From Eimeria necatrix (Eukaryota; Apicomplexa; Conoidasida; Eucoccidiorida; Eimeriidae), in the NCBI RefSeq assembly GCF_000499385.1, contig NW_013652254.1, forward strand, positions 1 through 62,500: a stretch of 62,500 nt of DNA, read 5' to 3'. A model generated the notes under the pieces. It was not told the DNA's origin. It worked only from the letters and a program-made list of their open reading frames with translations, and ran no database searches. Every line of letters starts with the position of its first letter. Position 1 is the first letter of the stretch. Shown here one piece after another: positions 37,151 through 50,000 of the stretch. Position numbers and translations under genes: made by a program.

Positions 37151-40100
37151 TAGCTTTTCTATGATGTTGCGCCACAAAGTGCTGGATGTCAGATTTGTCA
37201 GTAGCGGACGAAGGAAGAGGTAGGCGCTCATTTCTATAGGCAAGTCGGATGGGCCCACCTGCAACACCATTTTGCTGCTGCTGTATGACCGTCGCTTTGG
37301 CAGCTCTGTAACCCCTAAGCTGCCGTCCCCCAGACGAGTCGGAATGGTGCCTCGGAGGAAGCTCACGCCAGAATGAGCCGTCAGTAATCCATAGTAATCT
37401 AAAGGTAGCTTGGGGATGTTGAAAACCGGTGCGATGATGGGCACAGCGCCACTGGCACAGGAACATAAATGTTCCAGTAGCCGTAATCTCAAGCCAATGA
37501 CCTGCTGCAGTAGCACCTCGACGGATGAGGCGGGAGTCACACCGCACGAGGCTTCGCTGATCTGCGCGTCACACACAAGCGCACAATGCAGTTCCAATCA
37601 AGGTTAAACAGCTCCGTTTGCAGTTTAGGAGCCCACAATACAGGAGTGGATTTAAAGCGGCAAAACACTGAAACAGAAATCAGGGGCAGCGATACGTGCG
37701 CAACGGTCATAGTAAAGCTCAGATGGGTGACTTCGTCAAAGCCGCAAGGCTTTGCAGAGGGACAGGAGACTCACAAGGGCAAGAACTTGTTTTTTGAGTG
37801 CGGCAGCCTGCTCGATCTCTTCTAAAGAATCCCGCTTCTTTCCTGGGGAGCCGCAACTGCTGTCTAAAGCTAAGAAGCTGTCGCGATCCTTGTCTGCCTT
37901 CCAGATGAGAGCTGCGATGCGCATGTGCTTATCTGGTTGGGGCACACTTCTGCCCTCTTCCAGGCCGTCAAATACGTCGAGCAACTGCCTAAGCCAGATG
38001 TCAAACTTCGGTGGCCAAATGCGCATGACTGCTTGCAGGATAACATCGTCCGCGTCTAGAACAGATCTCACCATCAACATGCCCAAGCTCCCAGTAGAAA
38101 CTCCTTCCTGAAGTAACAGCGAAGGAACCTCATGCACTTGCATGCCCGTGACTTCCTCGAACAGCTGCATGTCTGGCGTCCACACAAGGCCTCCTGGTCC
38201 TCCCAAGGCTATTTGATAACCTGAATCTCTGGCAACTTTCTGGCGCCACATGTGCCGCTGTACTCCATCGACCCAACCCCGGCGAGTGCATCCCTCTATC
38301 TTTGCGGCGGCTGTATCGAGAGGCAGAAGCAGACTAATGAGGTCTCCAACGCTCTCAGCAGCCTCGGCGCATGCAACGAGGCGCTGAAGACCATTGCTCT
38401 GCGAAGAAGTGGGAGCTTGCCGGCCCCTGTTGTATCGGTGACGGGAGCCGTCAGATCTCCGGGGAACTGCAGGGACGGCGCGTGGGCCTCGAGGCGAAGC
38501 ACTTGCTTGTTGCTGCCCAGGTTGCATGCGTTGTTCTGTTGTCTGGTGCTCTTCCAGAACCTGTAGTCTCCTTAGGATTGCCACAAACACTTTCTGAAGA
38601 GATCCAAAGTCCTCCGCCACGGAAATGCTGCGCAGAAGAGACCCAGAGAGGGCCGGCAAGGGGGGGCGGAGAGGAGCTGGCTGGCCTTCTGGGCAAGCGG
38701 GGTCCGTCAAGTCCCCATTCAGGTCGAGGCCCCACACCAGAAGCTGTTGCAGCAATGTCCGCACATCAGCATTTGCCAAGGGCAAGTTGCCATCTACGGG
38801 CCGCAAGAGCGAGGAAGGCACTTGGACACAATTAGAACCTGAAGAAGTCCGTAAGCCGAAGTTGCCATCTATCGCTCCTGATGGACCACCGAAGAAACGG
38901 GGGTGAGCCTGAGTCCCCAACGCTGAGCCATTCAAGACCAGGCTCGTTGAGGTCCTGCCTGCTCTAGTGGAATGACCCATGCCTGGCAGTTCTACGCTAT
39001 CCCCAGTGTTGCTTCTCGATGGCTGCGAAGAGGGCTTCAGCGCAGGTAACTTTCGCACGTCCACCTGCCCTCGAGTCTCTTGACCCCGCATTTCCGCAGA
39101 AGACCGAGGGATACTCGAAGGCCGCCCTGTCTTAGGCGAAGGCGCATAAGAAGTCCCGCAAAGCCACTCTGCTGCCATGCGAGGCGACCTTTCGGATTCG
39201 TTCATTTGCGCATCGCGACGCTCGCCGTCAATGTACAAACTGTGGATGCCGAATGCCACCTCATCAACTCCCCCAACCACCACAGTGCAGTTCGCGAGCA
39301 GCGAGCCCCACCTCCACGGAATGCATGCTTCCGCCCCTCTGACCTTTGGGAAAGCCCCGCCAAACTTCGGAAAGTTTGGCGTGGCACTTGCCGCAAGGCT
39401 CAGTTGCTGCAGCTGAGCTGTAAGCGCAGCGTAACGTAACAGTCTCGCCAGCGCCTCTAGCCCCTCCTGGAAGCCGTCACCTTTGGAACCGATGAGTTCC
39501 ACGGGGGTAAGGCCCGCGTCGTTCTTCAGAGAACAGTCCGCCCCGAGAGAGAGCAGCAGCTTAATTGTGTTGTAGTAGCTGCGTCTGTAGGCCGGCACCG
39601 CTGAGCCAAGTCTTCCTCCTGAGAGGGGCTGCCCAGCAGCCCTGAGAGCCACTCTGTGGAGCACGCAGTTTCCTTCTGCGTCCCTGCGGTTTATGTTAAG
39701 CCCATAGTTGCACACAAGCATTGAGACAATTAAATCCTGGCCCAGCTCAGCAGCCAACATCAGCGGAGTCACCCTCTCGCTGCCGTCTCCCACCCCATCC
39801 GGGTTGCAGCCTCCTGCCTCAATCAGCACCTGAACAACATCTGCATAGCCTTTCTTTATTGCGAGTTTCAGGGGCGTGTCGTTCTCATACTCTCCATACA
39901 CTGCCGAGATGTGCTGCTGCAGCTGCTCGCTTTGCCACTGGGCGTTGCTGCCGGTACTGGTGCTGCTGCTGCCATTAGCCCATACGAACATCTGCTGCTC
40001 CAGAGAGCCAAATGTGCAGCTGCCCGGGGTGGCTGCTGCATCCTGCGTTTCGAGCCAGTCTGGGTACTGTGAAAAAAAGGTGGAGAGCCACCGCAGGTTC

Positions 40101-43100
40101 CTCTCTTTAATAGCTTGGAAAAGCGCATGCACAGTCCCCTGATGCGAGTCCGAGAGTCGAGCTGAAGATGGGGTACTAGTAAACGTGAAGTTCCTGAAGC
40201 CCCCTGTGTTACATGTTGAGACCAACTCAGTGCTTCTCGTTCGCACGGGAGGAAAATACACTGTTTCTCTGTCCTTGGCTGAAGGGCTCCCGGCAAGCTG
40301 CAGCAGCTGTTGTTGCTGCTGCTGCTGTTGTAGCTGCTGTTGCTGTTGCTGTTGCTGTTGTGGCTGCTGTAGCTGTTGTTGCTGCTGCATTAATACCTGC
40401 TGCTGTTGCTGCACAAGGTGTTGTTGATGCTGTAGAGAGCGGGCAGCACGGCTTGGCGCCCATTGGTAGAACTTATCGAAATTGAAGCCGAATTGGTAGA
40501 CGTCGTTCTTCTTGAAGAGAAGCGCCGGAATGGCTGGCTGGAACTCGATCTCTAACGTGTCCCTGGTGGTAAAGCCCGAGACTCCCCGACTCAGTTGTAT
40601 CTCTCTCCAGCCTTCTGTAGGGATCTTTGGGCCCCGACTGACTTGAGGAGGTCCTCCAGCATGCGACCGCATGAGCTCCCCTAGCGGCAAATCTATAGGG
40701 CAAGAGAGCCGGCCGTTAGAAAACCAGAGCCAACGGCAGTAGCCCCAGACAATTCCCACCATCTGCGGCCCTGCTGCTCTTCCTGCCCAGCAGTTTCCCT
40801 TAAACTGCACGCGGAAAGGCAGCGCTGGATGAACAGTGCCCACGTCCAGCGGGGCCCCTGCAAAGCCACAGTCCTGCGGCTCTGTCCTCACGCTGCTGGG
40901 AAGGCCTTGCTGGCGGGTGCTGAGAGTGCAGGGAGACCCTCGGGCAGGCCGAGGGCCCACTATGGGAGCCGGCGAAAGCACTGCTCTTGTGGTTGCTGCA
41001 GCGGGAGCAGCAGGAGTCCCCAGCTGCTGAGCGGTGGGGGGGTCCCCTTGTCCGCTTGTCAGGTCCCCGAAGGCGGTGACGGAGCTAATCTGGCGGGAGT
41101 CCGCTGTGATGCCAACATCCCAGGAGTCCGTCGTACATTGGCCAGTGGACGCCACAGCCCTCGCGGCCTCCAGGTCTTCTAAGGGAAACTCGCTGAGGCC
41201 TTCCTCTGTGGGAACCCGGCTTGAGTCAGGCCGCCGCACCCACTTCCACACAGACGACGAGTAAGTTGAGGGTGCCCCAACAGGGAGCCGCACACTGACT
41301 CCTCCTCGGATTTTTGGGTGAAGTGCCAAGACGCGCCACGTGCTGCTCAGAGAGTTGCTGCTGCCTGATGTGTCTAAAGGGGCAGAGGTAACCCCCGCTG
41401 CGAAACTGGGAGCGAAATTTAGTCTGAATAACCCAGAGTCCTCCGCCCTGTCTGGTGGACCCCTGGAATCCCCACTAGCTCGCGAATGGAACAATATTGC
41501 AGACGCTTCTGAGTCTGTTCCTGCTGCTGTCAAACCCTCCGGCCTGCCAGACTGGATTCCAAAGGGATTCAGCAGGCGAACAGGAGTGTCGGCGGGCGCG
41601 GCCTCGAGACAATAGAAGACTTCGTTCGTGGGAACAGTGACGGGCCGGCAAGAAACTGAGGACAACGTGGCCGTCAAGACAAGTCCCTCCCAAAGAGAGC
41701 AGATCCTAGGAGAGGCACAGAACTCAGCAGTTTCCTCTATGACAAGCACAGGCACAACAGCAGTGCATGATGGCGGCAGCATCTGCGCAGCGACGAGATG
41801 GTCTTCCGCAAACCACAGCAAGTGGCGCCCAACCGCCCGCAGCACGAAGTTTAGCCTGTGCGGCTGAGCCATAAGCCCCAGGCCGTCTTGTTTATGAGGG
41901 GCTCGAGAAGTCTTTTCAGAGTCTCCGTGCATCCCCAGCAAGACGGCCAGCAACGGTCGACTCTTGCGGACTCGCTGGCTTTGCGGCCCCCAGTGGCGGC
42001 TTGGCATCTCTGGGTGGAAGGAAGATCTGAGCTCCCTTGCAGTAAGCTGCACCAGTGTTGCGTCTGAGACTCCATCCCAAGTCCCCTCCAACAGACGGCC
42101 CCAGTGCTTGCAATCCACAGCCCCAATGAAGATCCGGCCCAGGGGGGCACCATCTTCAATGGTTTTTAAACTGCAGCTGTCATTTCCGGCAGAACGCACT
42201 GCTAAGGAAATGATGCAGGAGGCGGAAGAGCTGCCGCACTGCAAAGGAACGCTGCTGCAGGCGTAGCTAGAGCCCCCTGAGGTGCCGTGCAGGTTTGAAA
42301 CCTCCAAACGGGTCCGGCCGCCAAAGCTTCTTTTGCCATCTTCCTGGGGTGCTTGCAGAAGTGTCATCCTCAAGTTATCCTTGCCCTGGCCTGCGCTGTT
42401 GCACGCTGCTACGCATATCCACTCTGGCGTTTCGGTTAGGTTGCCGCTTTCTCCCACCAAGTACTCAAGGTTTCGATCCAAGGCGACGAGAAGCCGTGGA
42501 GTCTTCCTGAGCTCCCATGCCTGGCTGCTGCCCGGGACCACCCCGCTTCTCTCTTCCCGAGATTGAGGCTCACCGTCAGTGCCCTGCTGATGGCCCTCCT
42601 CCAGTGGCTCCAAATTCAACTCCAAACGGGCCCCGGGAAAGGTTTCGACGCTCCCCACAGCGCGGGTGCAGCTGACCGGCTCAGCAAAAGCCACGGAAAC
42701 CGGCAAAGCCTGGACTGCTCTGATGAAAGGCTGAGAGAAGCCCAAGTGCCCAGGGTCACTCGCAGAGGCCGAGAAAGCTGCACTGGCAAAGCAAGCTGTG
42801 TCTTCGCCGCCGCCGCTGTTTGCCGGCGCCGCCTCTTGAGACTGGCCTTCCCCTCTGCTGGAAGCCGCGTACGCCGCCAGGGGCGCAGGCGGCGCCTGGG
42901 CACTGAAGCACGAGACTCTGGCGACGCACTCAGCAGCCATGAGGTAAGAGGCAAGATCCGCGAGCACAGGAACACTCGTGTGCTCTACCCAGGTGACAGA
43001 GCCCCACCTGTCCGCCTTCAGGATAGACACGCAGGCGTTGGCTAGGTAGTGGGTCAGCAGGCTGCAGTTGATTCTGTACCGCACGTGGACTCTGTTGAGA

Positions 43101-46100
43101 TCTGTTGCGCAGAAACAGTCCAGGCTGGCAGACCGCCAGTTGTTGACTTTCTCCAAGTTGTCAAAGACCGAGGCGCTGATGAAGCAAATGCAGTCGAAGT
43201 AGCACTGCAGAAAGCCCAAGAACTGCCGACAAGGGCCAGCAAGTGCAAACGACCCAACGGCCGCTACTGCAGTCTTAACGGCTTTAGAAGTCGCCGCAGA
43301 TGCCTCGCCTGATGGCGGCGCGGTGACGCCTGTGACTTCACTAAGCCTCTCGTAGGAAAAGAGGTTGTTGTCGCTGCCGAAGGCCGAAGAGCCCTCAGGA
43401 GCTGCACCTGCAGATAAGCCGTTCAGTAAGGAGATATCGGGAACAAAGCGAGCAGTCATCCAGTGGGTCATTCTGGCTGCGTCGAGCCCGAGCTTCAGAG
43501 GCAAGTTGACTCCATTGATCAGCAGCCCAAAGAGCGCCGCGTAGCTCAAGGGGTTGACAATTGCCCGGCGGATGCTCCCGGGGCACAGCGGGTGTCTTAT
43601 GAATCCATCCATCAGCCAGTGGCTTACGTACACGGAGGGCGCCAGGGCGCAGTACTTGGGCGTTCTCTTTGAAACGGAGGCGTTGCTCACCACCTGAGCC
43701 ACCGACCCCACCAGGTGGTACAAAAGCTCCGTCTGCAGCATCCGGTGCAGACTTTTGAGACACTCTGTGTCCGTCCACTTCGTGGCCGCCCGATACATCA
43801 GCCGCTGCCACCCATACAAAGAACAAGTCACCACGCTGTACCTGTCCAGCTCGGTCAGCAGCGTCTTCGTGGGGTCTGAGTCCAGGTGAAACCGGAAAGG
43901 CTGCTGGTAGTCAGGCACACTGTCATCTGTCTCTCTGCTGATGAAATACGTGCAAATGCGCAAAAGGCGAATTAGGTTGAGGGCCTTCGGACGGGGCGCT
44001 CCCTTCCGCGACTCGCCGGAGCAGCGCGAGGCCAATGGCTCTTTGATGCCCCTGCAGACAGAGAAGACAAAACAGGAAAAAACGCGAAGACGAATCAACT
44101 GTGCTGCAGCATGTGGAGTAAAATGATGAGAAACCTGTACAGCTGTTACACAGAAACTTCTAGCGGGCTGCCCAAGCTTTGCCCCGGGCAGTCCAGCCTT
44201 TTTGAATAACTCAGAAAATGCTAGGGCCAGGCGGGAAGCCAGAAGCAGCCCCAAGTGTGAGTACAGGGACTTACCTGTAGAGGCGCTCCATGATCATCTC
44301 GGGACAGAGAGAGACAATAATGCAGAGGAGGTGAAGAGCATCTCGTCTCAGAGCCCACCTCAAGGGGGTCTCCAGTAATCGGTGCAGCATGCGGCTAGAC
44401 CAGATGGAACAAGCCCCCTCGTAGTTGAACACCCGCGCATCTACAGGGCCTCTCAAATGTATGCTCCCAGTTTCTTGCCTCGGCTTGAGGAGCAGCAAGC
44501 TGGTGATGCGAGAGTCCCAGCCCCTCCCTATTAGTTGTTCAACTCGCTGCAAGCCCGCGGCCTCGCCCACACTGGGTCCTGGACAGCAGTCGGCCTCTGT
44601 GTTAGGGACAGCAGGGGCTCCGCACAGCTCCGTTTCTATGGCTGTCTCCACTGCTTCATTCCAGGCCTCGTTGATCTTGTAGACCCACCTCCAGACCTTG
44701 GCAGTTTCCCCCGCCGCCAAGACGGCCTGGCCGGAGATGCTGGGACAGCCGAGCCCCTCGGCGCTCAGAATGCTCTCGGGGACCCCACAGAGGAGCGCCA
44801 TCTTGTCCAACTTCACCTCCGTTTCTGCGCTTCCCGCCTCCGAATCTGCCGCCCGAGAAGGGGCCCCTTCCTCCACTTCGGGGCTGCCAAGGGCGGGGCC
44901 CCCCTCGCCTCCCTGGGAATATGCAGCAATGGCTGAGCGCAGGTCTGGCACGCTGGCCGAGCGCACATTCAGGGGCTGCGGGGCTCGCGAGGGGGCCACT
45001 TCTGGCGGAGAGGCCCCGGCTGCATAGGGGAGGCCCTGGTCAGGGACAGTCTCCTCTGAAGCAGCAACATCGTCTGCAAAAGGGTCCATTTGGTGGGCCC
45101 CCAGTCCCGAGGTGAGGAAGCAGAACTGCTCCATGAAAGCAAAGACCCTCTGGATGCACTTGATAGCCCGCCGGCTCAAGGGGGGGTCCCCGTCGGGAGT
45201 TTGCTGCAGCATGACTCTCAAAACGAGACAAAGAGCTACTATTGACTTGCTTCCCAGAGTCACCGCCAAGGCCTGCACTGTCTCCCACTCCTTGCTGGGG
45301 GCCACCAAGTTGCCCACGACAGCCACCTGGTGAAGAGTCCCCTGGACCACTGGTGAAGTCAAGAGGTCCGACAGAGAGATCAACATGGACTCGCACTCCT
45401 CAGGGCTCAGTCCCACGACGGAAGAAAACTTCAGAGGCGAAGTGCTCACAAGCCACGGCAAGCTGAGGCCGGACTCGCCAGACCCCACGCTGTCTCCTTT
45501 TCGAGAACTGTTTGAACTTGCTGCTGCACTTGTTGCAGAGGGGTGGATGCCGTCGGGGTCCGTGCTGCCAGGAAGTCTCTGTCTCTCCGCCACTGCGAGG
45601 ACTTCTTGCAGCTCCCCGCGGCCAGTGGAGTCGCAGCAAATAACTGCGAGCGCAGCAACCCCCCGTCTGCAGGCGTGGATGGTCTCCAGCCGCGCCCGCG
45701 CTGCTCTTTGCTGCTGCTGGTATGGGCAGGGCCTCAGGCCAGTGCTGGTCTGTCTCCTCGGCTCCGGGGGCCCCTCCTCGGGCTTTCCAGCCTCGGCCCC
45801 CTCCAGCTGCTCCGCCGGGGGGCCCCTGCTCGAGACGGCGGGCATGAGTTTGCTTTGGACTCTTTTGCTTATGGGCAGCTGGACGCTGCCCCCCCTCTCG
45901 AGTGTCCCCCTGGAAGTGGCTCCTTCGTTGACGATTTCGTGGTAACTGGCGCAAAGGGACTCGAAGGCAGTGCTCAAAGAAATGGTAGCCTCGTTCAAAA
46001 TGTCCCCCACTTGCTGCAGCACCTTCCGCCGCTCCCCCAGCAGGGACCGCTCCGAGGCCAGAATGACCGCCTGGTACAACTCCAGACTCTGTCTCACAAG

Positions 46101-47034
46101 GGGGTGCACCCGCAGCCAGCGAAGCACTTGCTGCGAGGGGGGCTTGAGGGCTAGGGCCTCGCCAGTGACAGCTTCTTCCCTGGGGGCCTGCGAGGGGCCG
46201 GCTTGGCGGTCTTCGTCTGGGTCGACGTACTGCAGCGTGAACTCGGGGCCCCCGTAGACCACAGTGAGGGGGTCTTGGAAGACAAAGACTAAGTTCATTC
46301 GCCTGGGCTGGTCCACCTGCGAGTGCTGGTCATAGTAGACCTCCAACACAGAGCCAATGCTCTCCCCAGAGACATGCAGCTCTGTGTGCAGGCACCGCTG
46401 GCCACTTGTCTGGCTGTCCACTGAGAACTTCACGCTCAAGTAGTCCCCCGGCTGGTAAGACACAGTGGTGGCGAAAACGTCTTCCCAGAAAGGCGGGCAG
46501 CTGCTGGTGCGGAAGCCCACCACGTCGTTTCGGTCGAAGATGTCTTGCGCCGCAGACAACACGCAGTCCGCGGGGGCCACAGTGACTCCGAAACGGCCTG
46601 CAGACCAGACTCGGAAGCCGATGACGTCTGCTGCTTCCCCAGGCTCCACCTGCAGCGCCGGGAAGGTCAGCGGGGCCCGGCACAAGGCCACGCCCCCCAG
46701 GTTCCGCGCCCTTAGCACGTGGAGTGTGCGCCCGTGCACTTCGGCCTGAAAGTCTGCAGAGGGCACTGCGCACAGGAACACGTCGGACTGCGGCAGAGGG
46801 TCAAACACGCTGTCCCCCACGCTTCCAACGGGGGCCCCGCCCACGGGGGCCTCCCGCCTCCCAGAGGAGGGGGCCCCCCGACCCGCCGCTGCCAAAGGCG
46901 ACGAAGAGTCCCCTGCGCTGCTGCTCTGCTGCACGGCTCCCTCTTGCGGGGCTGAACCCGCAGTCGGGGCTGCCCCTACAACCTGCACCTGCGGGGCCGG
47001 GAGCGGCGTCTGCGGTCCCGGGGCGGCCGCGCCC

Positions 47035-47071
<37 letters not shown>

Positions 47072-50000
47072 CCTCAGGAGGCCGCGCTGCTGCGTCTGCC
47101 TCGGCTCCAAATGGCTGCTTCTCTTGTGCAGGGGCAGGCTCGGACGAGTCCTCGTGGAGCTGCACCAGAGACCCCGCGGCATCCAGCAGAGTGCCAAGAC
47201 TGACAGCCTGGAGGGGCGGAAAGAGGCGGCAAGCCAAGTCGGAGCCTTCTCGTGAGAAGGGCTGGCGGCAAGTCCACAACTGGGGGGGCTCCATGGCGGA
47301 AAAGGCAGCAAGTTGCGTTTCGTCTTCAACTCCTGCTGCAGACATGCGCCGCGTGCACTCCGTGAGCAGTTTGTACAAATGCGTCTTCACCGGCAAAGTG
47401 CGCAAAACGGTTTCCAGCTGCGTCGGGAGGCCCTTGAAGCCCATAATGAGAGTCCGCACGAAAAGCCGTGCAGCGAAGTGCGAGGCGCAGACGCAGCGCA
47501 GCAGCACGCAGAGGCTCCTGTCGATGAGTCTTTCCGTGAACAAGAGCTTTTCGGGGATTGGTGGGCTCGTGGGCACGCTCTGGTCTTCTTCTTCTGCCAG
47601 TGCTGAGTCCCCTTCAGCGAGGCTGCTGCCCCGGCTGGTGCCCCGGCTGCCCGCAGCCACATCGCTGCCTCCCTCTTCGTCGCTGTACCTGTCTCCCTCT
47701 CCTCTGGAAATCCCGCACAAGAAGTTGCGGTAGATCTGCGGGTAGTCCGCGCAGCTGCGAATCCCCAGGCTGTTGCTGCGGTGCATTTCCCGCAGAGTCT
47801 GTTCCTGCAGCTCCGCCAGCCGCTGCAGCGTGCTGAAGATCAGCTTCAAGGCCTCTACAGCAATGGCCTCGCGCCTCAGAGTGCCGTGCAGGCTTGAAGC
47901 TGTGGGGGCCTCGCCAGGGAGCTTGCTGCTGGCTTGGGGGGACTGGAGACCGCCACGCTGCAGCGGCGCAGCAGCAGCAACCGGAGAGCCACTCGCAGCA
48001 ACAGGGTCATCGGGGCCTACCAGGATGAACCACAGGGCTGCCTGGAAAGCCTGCCACGCACTCTGCTGCAGCTTGAGGCCCGCGCCCTCGTACTCACACT
48101 GCCGCGCTGCAGCATTTCTCGCCTTTGCTTCCGAAACGCTCACGGACTCCCGCTGCAGGCAGAAGAGGCCGTCATCCTCTCTGCAGCCAGGGCCCCCCAA
48201 GTTCGTGCAGGGCAGCTTCGGGGCCTCGCTGCTCCCCTCAGCTCTTTGTGCAGCAACAGCGGAGCTGCTGTCCGCCGTGTGGGCCGGCCTGCAGCGGTAG
48301 TCCATTTTCCCAGAAGGCCCCTCGGGGCAGCCCCGCGGGCCTTCGTACACTAAGAGGCCCTTGGAGGCCCACACGTGGATCCACAGAGTGCGGGAAAAAG
48401 GAATTGACTTCTCCAGCGCAAAGCCTTCTTGCTGCAAAGTGGAGCACTCGGGCTTGAAGGCCGAGCCGCCGGAGCCTTCTCTGGGGTCCCCCAGCACCTC
48501 CAGCTGCAGCCGAACATCTGCAATTGAGTCTTCGCTGCCGTCGGGCTCTCCCGCTGTGCTGCCTGAGGGGAGAAGCGGCAGCGAAAAGGCAGAAGCAAAC
48601 GAGAGGCTAGCTGTGTTCAAAAGCAAAGAAGCCTCAGCAAAAGACAGCGAAACAACACGACAAATGCACCTCCCACGGCGCATGCAGCAGAACCAGCGGA
48701 GGGAAACAGCAAAGTCGGATTCAAGAAATGGGCCCAGCAGCAGCATTTAAATGAATTACAAAGCTCGCCACAAAGCTAAAAGAAAAACAGTGCTAACAGA
48801 GGCGCCGGGCGCTGACGCACCGAAGGAAAAGAAGAGAAGAGGGCCTGCAGGGTTTGCAGAAATGTCGTCGAAGACCTCGACGCCGTCTTCGCGGCCTCCG
48901 TCTTTGGCGCGGAAGCCTTCAATGGCCCTGAGGGGCAGGGCGAAGGGGCTGGCCAAGTGCCTGCGCTGCAGGTAAAGCAGCACCACCCAGCCCCCCCAAC
49001 TGACCTTCTCCCGCACCCGAAAGCCCTGGCGAATGAGGCCCCCGTCGGAGCTCCAGCGGCGGCTGTCGCAGCAGCGCACGGCCACGCGGGTGACAGCGGC
49101 AGCGAGCGGCAGGTGGGTGGCTCTGGGCGAGGGGCTCGAGCTGAATCTTTCGAGTGAAGAAAGAGACCCCGGAAAGTGCTTGAACAGGAGCTTCTCGCCC
49201 TGCCACGGCAGCTGAGCTGCTGCTGCTGCTGCTGCTGCGGCGGCGGCAGCGGCTGCCGCCCCTCTCCCGCTCGTCGCAGCAGCAGCGGCTGCTGCAGCAA
49301 ACGCCTCCGCCGACGAACCGCGGCAGCAACCCGATGCATGCGCCATCTCCTCCGTAACTTCCCGCGCTAAAAAGGCCTCCAGAGAAAGGCCCCGGCTTCT
49401 CCGGTCTGCTGACAGCAGGCGCAGCGCCACCGGGTGCGCAAGAGTCAGCAGGTGCTGCAGGAAAAGCACAATCGAGCTGCTGTGGTCCAGTGGTTCTGTG
49501 CCCAGACACAGCTGCAGCGTCAGCAGCTGCAGCTCTGCGTCCATCCAGCAGCAGTCCGCAGGATGCAGTGTAAAGACACCCGCGGCCGCGGGAAAAGCCA
49601 TTGCCTTCATGTCTTCCATGTGGCGGTGAAGGTGCAGATCGAAAACAATCCTGAGAAAAAGCACCAAAAACCGCATTTGCACTGGAAATTTTCCCCTGCA
49701 GCAGCTGCTGCTGCAGGGGAAAATTGCTAGTGGAGCTGCTGCTGCTGCTGCTGCCAAGGCAAACATCGCTGTTGCTGCTGCAGCTGCTGTTCAAAGGACT
49801 CTGTGGAAGCATGAAGCGCCCAGCGCTGCCGGCCTCAGACCATTCTGCAGCAACTGAAGCACTTCTGACGCTGTCTTCGATTCCAAGCCCTGAGCTCACC
49901 GAACCAGTTCTCCCAAAGAAGCCTGCAGCGCGTCTGCAAAAGGCTGAAACTTCCAGAAAGCTGCTGTGCTCATGAGGCCGGCTGCCCCCTCAGCTGCTTT

